DNA of 64,000 nucleotides, from assembly GCA_029202665.1 (NCBI GenBank), contig CP119326.1, forward strand, positions 2,480,001 through 2,544,000. Reading direction: 5' to 3'. The position numbers and the translations under genes were made by a program. Below the pieces are notes generated by a model that was not told the origin of the DNA, ran no database searches, and was given only the letters and a program-made list of their open reading frames with translations. Source of the stretch: Candidatus Brevundimonas colombiensis. Lineage in GTDB: Bacteria > Pseudomonadota > Alphaproteobacteria > Caulobacterales > Caulobacteraceae. Shown one piece after another: positions 8,822 to 16,174 of the stretch; position 1 is the stretch's first letter; each line of letters begins with the position of its first letter.

Positions 8822-8967
8822 CTATGTCGCCGCCGCTTCTTGGCTAACCATTGTTAACCAATAACGGCAATCTTCGCCCCTCGCGTGCATTTTCCGCTTT
8901 TCAAAATTTCGCGGAACGGTGTTAAATATAGGCCGAGTCCGCTAAAGGCGCGGACGGGGGTCTTAAG

Positions 8968-9501
8968 TTGTCTGACTACAGCGAGATGGAGACGGCGCAG
9001 ACCGTTCGAGTCATCGGCCGGGTGAAATGGTTCGATGCGGTAAAGGGCTATGGCTTCATCGTCCCAGACGATCCGACGCTGACGGAAATGCGTGACGTGC
9101 TGCTGCACATCAGCAGCCTTCGCGACCACGGCCGGGACGCCGCGGATGAAGGCGCGCCGATCACCTGCGATTGCGTCAAGCGGATCAAAGGATGGCAGAC
9201 GGTGGCGATCCATGATCTGGGCGAAGGTGAAGCGGCGCTTCCGGTTCGTCGCACGCCCCCGCCTGCGGCGCTGGACATCGTGTCGGACGACGCGCTGGAG
9301 ACTGCGCTGGTCAAATGGTTCAATCGCACCAAGGGCTACGGATTCGTCGTGCGTGATCGCGAGCCAGGCGATATCTTCGTCCATATCGAGACGCTGCGTC
9401 GCTGCGGCCTGGAAGACCTGATCCCCGGCGACACGGTGCGGGTGCGATTCGCCAATGGCCCCAAGGGGCTGGTGGTCGCGGACATCAAAACGGGCGGCTG
9501 A
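8968..9501 (+). CDS. Cold-shock protein with two CSD domains
   Basis: A 177-aa protein with two nucleic-acid-binding cold-shock domains, a layout typical of alphaproteobacterial CspC/CspD. Domain 1 (residues ~12-75) has GRVKWFDAVKGYGFIVPDD and VLLHIS. Domain 2 (~112-175) has ALVKWFNRTKGYGFVV and DIFVHIETL. The linker is about 35 residues. It probably acts as an RNA chaperone in the cytoplasm under cold or stationary-phase conditions. The start is TTG at 8968 with a GGGGG RBS 5-10 nt upstream; an ATG six codons later is the alternative. The unusually long upstream region (about 230 bp) suggests leader control. Confidence 0.88.
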   Translation: MSDYSEMETAQTVRVIGRVKWFDAVKGYGFIVPDDPTLTEMRDVLLHISSLRDHGRDAADEGAPITCDCVKRIKGWQTVAIHDLGEGEAALPVRRTPPPAALDIVSDDALETALVKWFNRTKGYGFVVRDREPGDIFVHIETLRRCGLEDLIPGDTVRVRFANGPKGLVVADIKTGG

Positions 9502-9524
9502 GGTCAGGCGCCCAGGAGAGGCGC

Positions 9525-10004
9525 ATGATCGACGCGACCAGACGACTGATTCTGGCGGGAATGCTGATGCTGGCCGTCGCGGGCTGTGCGGCCAAGGCCC
9601 CGACCGGCCCGAATGGCGAGCTGCTGCAGCGCCTGGCCATCGTCACCACCTCGGGCGAACATCCGTTCTGGGTCGAAATCGCCGACGACGAACAGGAGCG
9701 CCAGCGCGGCCTGATGTTCCGGCCGCCGCTGGATGCGGATCGCGGAATGCTGTTCCAATGGCCCGGCGAAGCGCCGCGCGAGCAGAGCTTCTGGATGCGC
9801 AACACCCCCAGTTCTCTGGACATTCTCTATATCGACCCGCAGGGGCGCATCGTCTCGATCGCCTCGCACGCCACGCCGTTTTCCGAGGCGCCGATTCCCT
9901 CCAATGGGGCGGCGAACGGGGTGCTGGAATTGCGTGCAGGCCGCGCCGCCGAGATCAACGCCCAGCCCGGTGACAAAGTTTTACACCCTTATTTCAAGCC
10001 TTGA
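9525..10004 (+). CDS. DUF192 lipoprotein
   Basis: A 159-aa protein with a lipoprotein signal (LAVAGCAA, Cys at about residue 21) and a DUF192 domain: RQRGLMFRPPL, FWMRNTPSSLDILYID and VLELRAGRA. The function of DUF192 proteins is not established. An AGGAG RBS lies 6 nt before the ATG. It follows the cold-shock gene by 23 bp and may share its transcript. Confidence 0.88.
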   Translation: MIDATRRLILAGMLMLAVAGCAAKAPTGPNGELLQRLAIVTTSGEHPFWVEIADDEQERQRGLMFRPPLDADRGMLFQWPGEAPREQSFWMRNTPSSLDILYIDPQGRIVSIASHATPFSEAPIPSNGAANGVLELRAGRAAEINAQPGDKVLHPYFKP

Positions 10005-10049
10005 TTGCGGTTTGCCGCGCGAAGTGCCAATAGGGCGCTCCGTTAGGTC

Positions 10050-10126
<77 letters not shown>

Positions 10127-10202
10127 ACGGAAGGCCGCTGGATTCCGCATCCGGCGCGCGTTATGGCAGGGGCGAAAGCTCGCCGTTATTGAGGACCCGT
10201 CC

Positions 10203-10508
10203 ATGCTCGCTCGCATCTACCGCCCGGCCAAGACCGCGATGCAATCGGGCAAGGCCAAGAGCCGCGATTGGCGGCTGGAGTTCGAACCTGCCTCGGCGCG
10301 GACCATCGATCCGCTGATGGGCTGGACCAGTTCCAGCGACATGAACGGTCAGGTCCGCCTGAACTTCGATTCGAAAGAAGACGCGGTGGAATACGCCGAG
10401 CGCCACGGCATCGCCTTCCGGCTGCATGAGCCGAACGATCCCCCGATGATCATCAAGGCCTATGCCGACAACTTCGCCACCAACCGCAAGCAATCCTGGA
10501 CGCACTGA
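10203..10508 (+). CDS. NADH dehydrogenase accessory subunit, NDUFS4 type (ETC complex I subunit)
   Basis: A 101-aa protein of the alphaproteobacterial and mitochondrial NDUFS4/AQDQ family, an accessory subunit that stabilises the peripheral arm of respiratory complex I. Diagnostic segments are ARIYRPAKTAMQSGKA, WRLEFEP, LMGWTSSSDMNGQVRLNFDS and AVEYAERHGIAF. The frame opens earlier, inside tRNA-Pro, but the ATG at 10203 starts the conserved N-terminus. It lies between two tRNA genes as a single-gene unit, away from the main nuo operon. Confidence 0.92.
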   Translation: MLARIYRPAKTAMQSGKAKSRDWRLEFEPASARTIDPLMGWTSSSDMNGQVRLNFDSKEDAVEYAERHGIAFRLHEPNDPPMIIKAYADNFATNRKQSWTH

Positions 10509-10527
10509 CGCCAGCGTCTGGCCATAA

Positions 10528-10604
10528 GCGCCCATAGCTCAACCGGATAGAGCACCCGCCTTCTAAGCGGGATGTTGCAGGTTCGAGTCCTGCTGGGCGC
10601 GCCA
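10528..10604 (+). tRNA. tRNA-Arg (TCT)
   Basis: A 77-nt cloverleaf with encoded CCA. The acceptor GCGCCCA pairs with TGGGCGC, and the anticodon loop CTTCTAA contains TCT. It lies 19 bp after the NDUFS4-like gene and 30 bp before trhO. Confidence 0.95.
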
Positions 10605-10634
10605 TTCCCGGCGCGGCGCGTATTGGGTCCGCAC

Positions 10635-11591
10635 ATGAGCGACATCTCCACCTTGCCCGAACAGACCGTCCGCGTGGCGGCGCTGTATCGGTTCGCGCCG
10701 GTCGCCGATCCGGCGGCGGTTCGCGATAGGCTGCACGCGGTCTGCGACGCCGGGCAGGTGAGGGGCACGCTGTTGATCGCCCACGAGGGTCTGAACGGCA
10801 CCATCGCCGGGCCGGTCGACGGCGTGGAGGCGGTGCTGAACACGATCCACGCCATGCCGGGCTTCGATAGGCTGGAACTGAAATACGCCTGGACGGACGT
10901 GTTGCCGTTTCATCGCATGAAGGTGCGGGTGAAGCCCGAGATCGTCACCATGGGCCAACCGAATCTGGACCCGTCGCGCGATGCTGGCGTCTATGTCTCG
11001 CCCGCCGACTGGAACGCCCTGATCGCCGATCCCCAGACCTTGGTGATCGACACCCGTAACGCCTATGAGGGCGAGATCGGCGCGTTTGAAGGCGCCGTGC
11101 AGCCCAATACCGAAAGCTTTCGCGATTTCCCCGACTGGTTCCGCACCGAGGGCCGCGCCTTGCTGGCGCAGACCGGCGCGCGGCGTGTCGCCATGTATTG
11201 CACCGGCGGAATCCGCTGCGAAAAGTCCACCGCCTTTCTCAAGGCTGAGGGTGTCGAGAATGTTCACCATTTAGAAGGCGGCATCCTGCGTTATCTTGAG
11301 ACGGTGGATGAGCATGACAGCCTATGGCGCGGAGACTGCTTCGTCTTCGACGAGCGGGTGTCGGTCGGTCACGGGCTGAGCCAGGGGCCGCATACCCTGT
11401 GCCGGGGATGCCGACTGCCCGTGGATGAGGCGGGGCGCGCGTCACCCCGCTATATCGAGGGCGTCTGTTGCGCGCGCTGCGACAGCACGCGCGACGAGAG
11501 CCAGCGCGCCCGATATGCAGAACGGCATCGCCAGATCGAAATCGCCCAGCAGCGGGGATTGACCCACATCGGCGTCGCGCCGAAGCCCTAG
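10635..11591 (+). CDS. trhO: tRNA uridine(34) hydroxylase (rhodanese domain)
   Basis: The TrhO/YceA family adds a hydroxyl at C5 of U34 in a set of tRNAs, an early step towards 5-oxyacetyl uridine. The 318-aa product has the acylphosphatase-like N-terminus (GTLLIAHEGLNGTIAG, LPFHRMKVRVKPEIV), a rhodanese domain with the active Cys in YCTGGIRCEKS, and a Cys-rich C-terminus (CRGCRLPV, CCARC). The ATG at 10635 was chosen because the open frame before it lies in tRNA-Arg. It overlaps the convergent DUF1295 gene by 4 bp. Confidence 0.93.
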   Translation: MSDISTLPEQTVRVAALYRFAPVADPAAVRDRLHAVCDAGQVRGTLLIAHEGLNGTIAGPVDGVEAVLNTIHAMPGFDRLELKYAWTDVLPFHRMKVRVKPEIVTMGQPNLDPSRDAGVYVSPADWNALIADPQTLVIDTRNAYEGEIGAFEGAVQPNTESFRDFPDWFRTEGRALLAQTGARRVAMYCTGGIRCEKSTAFLKAEGVENVHHLEGGILRYLETVDEHDSLWRGDCFVFDERVSVGHGLSQGPHTLCRGCRLPVDEAGRASPRYIEGVCCARCDSTRDESQRARYAERHRQIEIAQQRGLTHIGVAPKP

Positions 11592-12394
11592 CGACGCGGC
11601 GCTCGCGGAAAGAAGGCGCTGGGCGTCTTCTCGACATAGACGGCGAAGGCGGCGGGTCGCGACCGCTTCATATGGGCCTCAAGCAGCGGCACGCCCGACA
11701 CCTGGGTCAGCAGCCAATACATATAGGCCGGCCCCGTCAGCGCCAGCCAGCCCCAGGGCCATTCGCCGCCAAGGTTGATGGCGAACACGGGCCAGGCGCA
11801 CCAGCCCAGCCATTCGAAAAAATAGTTCGGGTGCCGCGACCAGGCCCACATCCCTATGTCGCACACCTTGGCCCTGTTGGCGGTGTTCCGCTTGAACGCC
11901 GCTAACTGTCGGTCGGCCATGCCTTCGCCAAACAGGGCGCCAGCGAAGATCAACGCCGCTAAGGCGTCCTGAAGCGTCAAACCCGGCGTCGGATTGCGCG
12001 CGCCAACCAGAATGCTGAGCGAAAGCAAGGCCGCAGCTCCGGCTTGCAACATCAGAAAACCAAACATCTTTGCTTGGAAACCACGCCCCCAATCCTTGCG
12101 CAGCCGCGCGTATCGAGCGTCTTCGCCTTCGCCAGCCGCGCGCTTGGCGATGTGGAGGCCCAGGCGCAGGCCCCATGCGCCGATCAGAAGAGCCGCCAGC
12201 CATTGCCGGGGGGAGGGGGCGGCGCCGTCGATGGGAAACAAGGCAACGCCCACGCCGGCGGCTCCCAATCCCAACGACCAGAAGGCGTCGGCCCAGCCGC
12301 CCTGGCCTGTTCGGCGCTGAACCGCCCAGGCGGCCGACATAACCACGACCATAAAGACAGCCGCCACGGCCCAAAGGCTTGCCAAACCCGTCAC
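11588..12394 (-). CDS. DUF1295 membrane protein (steroid 5-alpha-reductase-like fold)
   Basis: A 268-aa polytopic membrane protein of the DUF1295 family. It has RTGQGGWADAFWSLGLG, a middle helix region, and the signature CDIGMWAWSRHPNYFFEW. Members resemble methyltransferases and reductases of the steroid-reductase/isoprenylcysteine superfamily and often sit beside rpoE-chrR. The start is taken as GTG at 12394, which overlaps the chrR stop (GTGA), so it is probably translationally coupled to chrR and belongs to the sigma operon. The longer open frame reaching 12469 lies inside chrR. A role in membrane lipid modification during photo-oxidative stress is an inference from context. Confidence 0.88.
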   Translation of the reverse strand: MTGLASLWAVAAVFMVVVMSAAWAVQRRTGQGGWADAFWSLGLGAAGVGVALFPIDGAAPSPRQWLAALLIGAWGLRLGLHIAKRAAGEGEDARYARLRKDWGRGFQAKMFGFLMLQAGAAALLSLSILVGARNPTPGLTLQDALAALIFAGALFGEGMADRQLAAFKRNTANRAKVCDIGMWAWSRHPNYFFEWLGWCAWPVFAINLGGEWPWGWLALTGPAYMYWLLTQVSGVPLLEAHMKRSRPAAFAVYVEKTPSAFFPRAPRR

Positions 12395-13029
12395 AGGCGA
12401 ACGAAAGGCTGCATCAGCCTGCCCAACCAGCCGTCCAGCTTGATCTGTCCGTCCAGGGCGACCACGCACAGACAGGCCTCGTCTGACACGACACGCGGCT
12501 GGTGCAGCACGTCGTCGTTCGCTTCTTCAAGATCGCCGACATCGAACCGCTGCGTCTCAGTGGCGTAGGCGCCGGAGATGACGCAGGTCAGTTCGACCCC
12601 GCCGTGGGTGTGTTTCGGCGTCTCGCGCCCCGGTTCGATCCGCAACAGAATGACGCGGCAGTCGCCGTCGCGCGGCGCATGGACGTCGCGAACCCGCATT
12701 CCCAGCCCGATCCAGCGCCAGGGGCCGAGCGCATAGCGGCGAAGCGGCTCGGGCAGTTCGGGCATGTCGTTCAGGGGAGCGGGCGACCTGACCGCGCCCG
12801 CATCCGTCTCGATCCGCGCCAGGGCGTGCGCCAGCGCATCCGGGGACAGGGCGGCGGGCGAGGCGTCGTCCAGGAATGCGCCACCGACCGCCTGCAACTC
12901 TCGCACCCAGGCGTCGTTGGCGGGGCGCAGGGCCAGATGGGCGGCCACCACGACGGCCTCTGGCGCGCTCAACGCCCCCGACGCATAGGCCAATAGCCGC
13001 TCTTCGGACGGATTGCGGCGCGCGTTCAT
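12391..13029 (-). CDS. chrR: ChrR-type cupin anti-sigma factor lacking most zinc ligands of its sigma-binding domain
   Basis: A 212-aa ChrR-family anti-sigma factor: an N-terminal sigma-binding domain (residues ~1-85) and a C-terminal cupin (~95-195). The known ChrR binds one zinc in each domain. The cupin ligands are preserved: H140, H142 and E146 in KHTHGGVE, and H176 in VLHQP. In the N-terminal domain His31 remains (AAHLALRPAND), but the positions expected to be His6, Cys35 and Cys38 are Asn6, Arg35 and Asn38. The codons were checked on the minus strand. The gene overlaps rpoE by ATGA, so the partners are made together. It may still bind sigma without zinc, or be a weak inhibitor. Confidence 0.9.
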   Translation of the reverse strand: MNARRNPSEERLLAYASGALSAPEAVVVAAHLALRPANDAWVRELQAVGGAFLDDASPAALSPDALAHALARIETDAGAVRSPAPLNDMPELPEPLRRYALGPWRWIGLGMRVRDVHAPRDGDCRVILLRIEPGRETPKHTHGGVELTCVISGAYATETQRFDVGDLEEANDDVLHQPRVVSDEACLCVVALDGQIKLDGWLGRLMQPFVRL

Positions 13030-13604
13030 CGCGACGCCTCCTCGGACGGGGCAAGGATCAGGCGAAGCTTGGTCATGGCGTTTCGAATGCGGGATTTCAC
13101 GGTGCCCAGCGGCAAATCCAGCTGGCGCGCGATTTCGGAGTGAGAACTGTCGACGAAGAAGGCCAGACGCAGCACCTCCACATGTTCGGGGCTCAGGCGC
13201 GCCAGGGCGTCACGCACCCGATCCGCATCCTGCGACATCGACAAAAGCTCGTCCGGCCGCAGCACGTCGTCGCCGGCCAGCTCGATCTCCGGCGTCGGCA
13301 GCGGCCGGGCGTCGCGGCGCAGAATGTCCAGGCGGCGATTGCGCGCGATGGTGAAGATCCAGGTCGCCGCCCGCGCCTTGCGCCCATCAAACAGGTCGGC
13401 CTTGCGCCACACCGTCAGCATGGCGTCCTGGGCGAAGTCCTCAGCCGCGCCTGGCGTGGCCCCGGACTTGATCAGCCAGGCCTTAAGGCGCGGCGCGAAA
13501 TATTCGAACAAACAGGCGAAGGCCGCCCGGTCGCGACGAAGCGCGATGGCCTCAATCATCTGATCATGCAGCCGGGGATCCAGCGGAGCGTCGGAGCGGG
13601 TCAT
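13026..13604 (-). CDS. rpoE: ECF RNA polymerase sigma factor, RpoE/ECF11 type
   Basis: A 192-aa ECF sigma factor with region 2 (AAEDFAQDAMLTVWRKADLF, ATWIFTIARNRRLDILRR) and region 4 (LSPEHVEVLRLAFF, SEIARQLDLPLGTVKSRIR). With ChrR next to it, it belongs to the group that answers singlet oxygen and organic peroxides in Rhodobacter. The frame is open to 13790, but the ATG at 13604 gives the normal ECF length. A promoter at 13691-13720 would start RNA near 13684, so the upstream starts at 13681 and beyond cannot normally be used. It is in an operon with chrR and the DUF1295 gene, and is probably autoregulated. Confidence 0.92.
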   Translation of the reverse strand: MTRSDAPLDPRLHDQMIEAIALRRDRAAFACLFEYFAPRLKAWLIKSGATPGAAEDFAQDAMLTVWRKADLFDGRKARAATWIFTIARNRRLDILRRDARPLPTPEIELAGDDVLRPDELLSMSQDADRVRDALARLSPEHVEVLRLAFFVDSSHSEIARQLDLPLGTVKSRIRNAMTKLRLILAPSEEASR

Positions 13605-13690
13605 TCGACCCACCCGCGGAACGCCGGATCGAAGATCGGTCGGGCCAGGCCGTGTCGGCGCGAAGGATTGGGGTTCGCCATGCATGAACC

Positions 13691-13720
13691 CTAATACGGC
13701 TGGTGGAAATGTCTGGATCA
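13691..13720 (-). promoter_or_regulatory. RpoE-type promoter for the rpoE-chrR operon
   Basis: On the minus strand, TGATCC (13720-13715), an 18-bp spacer and TATTAG (13696-13691) match the known ECF11 pattern of TGATCC with a TA-rich -10. The predicted start is near 13684, 80 nt before rpoE. This implies autoregulation. Confidence 0.6.
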
Positions 13721-13724
13721 ATCG

Positions 13725-13754
13725 CGATCCGATCATGATCCAGTCCCGTAAATC
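13725..13754 (+). promoter_or_regulatory. Possible RpoE-type promoter for the divergent oxidoreductase operon
   Basis: On the plus strand, CGATCC (13725-13730), an 18-bp spacer and TAAATC (13749-13754) differ from the same consensus at one -35 base. An exact TGATCC also occurs at 13736-13741, but with no good -10 at the right distance. The predicted start is near 13761, about 40 nt before the ATG. Confidence 0.45.
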
Positions 13755-13799
13755 CTCCATGCGTCGTCGCCATGTTCGCGGTCGCGCCACGGAGCCTCC

Positions 13800-15137
13800 A
13801 TGTCCTTTCCGCCCGCAAGATCGCCGTTCGAACCGTTGAAGATCGCCGTGGTCGGCTCGGGCGTCGCCGCCTTGTCCTGCGCCTGGCTGCTGTCACAGAA
13901 ACACCGCGTCACGGTGTTCGAGAAGGCGGATCGACTGGGCGGTCATACCAATACGGTCACGGCGGCCGTGCCGTCAGGCGAGATTGCGGTGGACACCGGC
14001 TTCATCTGTTTCAACGACGCCACCTATCCCAATCTGATCGCGCTGTTCGCGCATTTGGGGATCGAGGCCCGCGCCACCGATATGTCCTTCGCCGTGTCGC
14101 TGGACGATGGACAGTTCGAATATGCCGCCCCAGGGCTGTTCGCCCAGCGTCGCAATGCGCTGAGACCACGATTCTGGTCGATGCTGACCGAAATCCTGCG
14201 TTTCTATCGCGAAGCGCCGCGTGATCTGGCCGGGTTGAACGATCCATCCCTGACACTGGGCGACTATTTGAAACGTGAGGGCTTCAGCGAGGCGTTTCGC
14301 GACGACCACCTGCTGCCGATGGCGGCCGCCATCTGGTCTTCCCCGGCCCATACATTGATGGATTATCCGGCTGAGTCCTTTATCCGCTTCTGCGGCAATC
14401 ACGGCCTGCTGAAGCTGGTGGGCCGCCCGATGTGGCGTACGGTCGAGGGCGGCAGCCGGGTCTATGTGGAACACTTGGCCCGCGCGCTTAAGGACATTCG
14501 GCTGGACCATGGCGTCGTCTCGATCCGCCGCACCCACGAGGGCGTGATCGTTCATGATGCCCACGGCGGCGTGGAAAGGTTCGACCACGTCATCATCGGC
14601 GCCCACGGGGACCAGGCGCTGGCCATGCTGGATCAGCCCACGTCCGCCGAGCAATCACTGCTGGGGGCTTTCCGCTACAGCCGCAATCTGACCGTGCTGC
14701 ATACAGACGCCTCCTTGATGCCACGCCGACGCCGCGCCTGGGCCAGCTGGAACTACATCGGGGCGGATGACGGTCTGTGCGTCACCTATTGGATGAACAG
14801 GCTGCAGGGCCTGACGGGCGACGACCTGTTCGTCACCCTCAATCCGCCGCGCCCGCCGCGCCCCGACACCCTGTTGCGTAGCGAGATTTACGAGCATCCA
14901 ATCTTCGATCCGGCCGCGGTCGCCGCCCAAAAGCAGTTGTGGAGCCTGCAAGGGCAGGGGGGCGTCTGGTTCTGCGGCGCGCACTTCGGCGCCGGTTTCC
15001 ATGAGGACGGCCTGCAGTCCGGCCTCGCCGTGGCCGAACAGCTTGGCGGTGTGCGCCGGCCCTGGACGGTCGAAAACGAGAGCGGCCGCATCTCGTTGAC
15101 CGCCAACCCGGCCCCGCGTCTGGATTACGCGGCATGA
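13800..15137 (+). CDS. FAD-dependent amine-oxidase-like oxidoreductase of the RpoE-ChrR locus
   Basis: A 445-aa flavoprotein. The dinucleotide-binding motif is IAVVGSGVAALSCAWLL (residues ~14-30), followed by the FAD motif VFEKADRLGGHTNTV and the substrate-region segment DTGFICFNDATYPNLIALF. The C-terminus has WFCGAHFGAGFHEDGLQSG, the FAD-binding end of the amine oxidase/desaturase fold. This family is commonly paired with DUF1365 and lies in RpoE regulons. In Rhodobacter the regulon includes lipid-modifying enzymes needed for furan fatty acids, so a methyl-branched-acyl desaturase role is possible. It overlaps the DUF1365 gene by ATGA. Confidence 0.88.
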   Translation: MSFPPARSPFEPLKIAVVGSGVAALSCAWLLSQKHRVTVFEKADRLGGHTNTVTAAVPSGEIAVDTGFICFNDATYPNLIALFAHLGIEARATDMSFAVSLDDGQFEYAAPGLFAQRRNALRPRFWSMLTEILRFYREAPRDLAGLNDPSLTLGDYLKREGFSEAFRDDHLLPMAAAIWSSPAHTLMDYPAESFIRFCGNHGLLKLVGRPMWRTVEGGSRVYVEHLARALKDIRLDHGVVSIRRTHEGVIVHDAHGGVERFDHVIIGAHGDQALAMLDQPTSAEQSLLGAFRYSRNLTVLHTDASLMPRRRRAWASWNYIGADDGLCVTYWMNRLQGLTGDDLFVTLNPPRPPRPDTLLRSEIYEHPIFDPAAVAAQKQLWSLQGQGGVWFCGAHFGAGFHEDGLQSGLAVAEQLGGVRRPWTVENESGRISLTANPAPRLDYAA

Positions 15138-15934
15138 GCCAGGCTTCAGCCCTCTATCGCGGGCGGGTCATGCACCGTCGGCTGCGGCCGAAAGTCCACC
15201 AGTTGGACTACCGCGTCTTCTGGCTTTTTCTGGACCTGGTCGAGATCGACGCCATTGCCCGACGACTGCGTCTTTTCTCGCGCAATCGCTTCAACCTGCT
15301 GTCTTTCAACGACCATGATTATGGCGACGGATCCGGCGATCTTAGACCCCAGGTTCTGGCGTGGCTGGCGCGGGCCGGGATCGACATCGGCGACGGGCCG
15401 GTCCGCCTGTTAACCATGCCTCGGGTCCTGGGCTACGTCTTCAATCCGATCAGCCTCTACTACTGCCATCATACAGACGGCCGGTTGGCGGCCATGGTCT
15501 ATGAGGTCACCAGCACATTCGGTGTGCGTCACGCCTATGTCATTCCCGTGCCGACCGCCGATCAGGCGAAGGGCGTGATCCGACAGGGCGCCGCCAAGGC
15601 GCTCTATGTCTCGCCATTCATGGGCATGGAGATGGACTATCGGTTTCGCGGCCATACGCCCGATGATCAGCTCAACATGACTATCGACGGCCTGGACGCC
15701 GAAGGCGTTCTGATCACCGCCGCCATACAGGCTCAACGCCAACCGCTGACCGACCGCGCCATCGCAACGGTCACGGCTGCGATCCCTCTCATGACGCTCA
15801 AGGTCATGGCCGCAATCCACTGGGAAGCGTTCAAACTCTGGTTCAAAGGCGTTGGCCTGACGCACCAACCGCCGCCGGCTCAAACACCGATCACATACCA
15901 AGAGACGTCTGAGGAAAGCCGGCTAGGCCGTTGA
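15134..15934 (+). CDS. DUF1365 protein
   Basis: A 266-aa DUF1365 protein: SALYRGRVMHRRLRPKVHQL at the start, then RVFWLFLDL, LTMPRVLGYVFNPISLYYC, and KALYVSPFMGMEMDYRF. Its ATG overlaps the stop of the flavoprotein gene, so the two are translated together and probably work together. Such pairs often go with a cyclopropane fatty acid synthase-like methyltransferase; none follows here. The 240 bp after it before the TonB receptor start hold no clear gene. Confidence 0.88.
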   Translation: MSQASALYRGRVMHRRLRPKVHQLDYRVFWLFLDLVEIDAIARRLRLFSRNRFNLLSFNDHDYGDGSGDLRPQVLAWLARAGIDIGDGPVRLLTMPRVLGYVFNPISLYYCHHTDGRLAAMVYEVTSTFGVRHAYVIPVPTADQAKGVIRQGAAKALYVSPFMGMEMDYRFRGHTPDDQLNMTIDGLDAEGVLITAAIQAQRQPLTDRAIATVTAAIPLMTLKVMAAIHWEAFKLWFKGVGLTHQPPPAQTPITYQETSEESRLGR

Positions 15935-16174
15935 ATAGGCGCCTGGAACGCTCCTGCTTCGTAAGGCTCTAGCTCGCCCGGCAGGTTGCAAAAGCGGGTT
16001 GCCGACTTGGAGCCGCTGACTACCGGTTGGTCCGCGCGGTCGGATGCTGGCCGATCGTGCGGCTCACGGCCTCGTGCGCCGTCAGAATACTTTGTGGCAG
16101 TTCTTTCAACGCGCTTGCTTTCCCATCACCTCAATAGTAACTGCGACGCGTTCTCAAATATATCCTGGGTCATA

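Noticed and set aside
8844..8858. CtrA site upstream of the cold-shock gene
   Set aside because: CTAA and TTAA halves are 6 bp apart instead of 7 and the first half is off consensus.
16120..16174. Fur box upstream of the TonB receptor
   Set aside because: TGCGACGCGTTCTCA is only a loose match to the Fur-type palindrome; not strong enough to report as a site.
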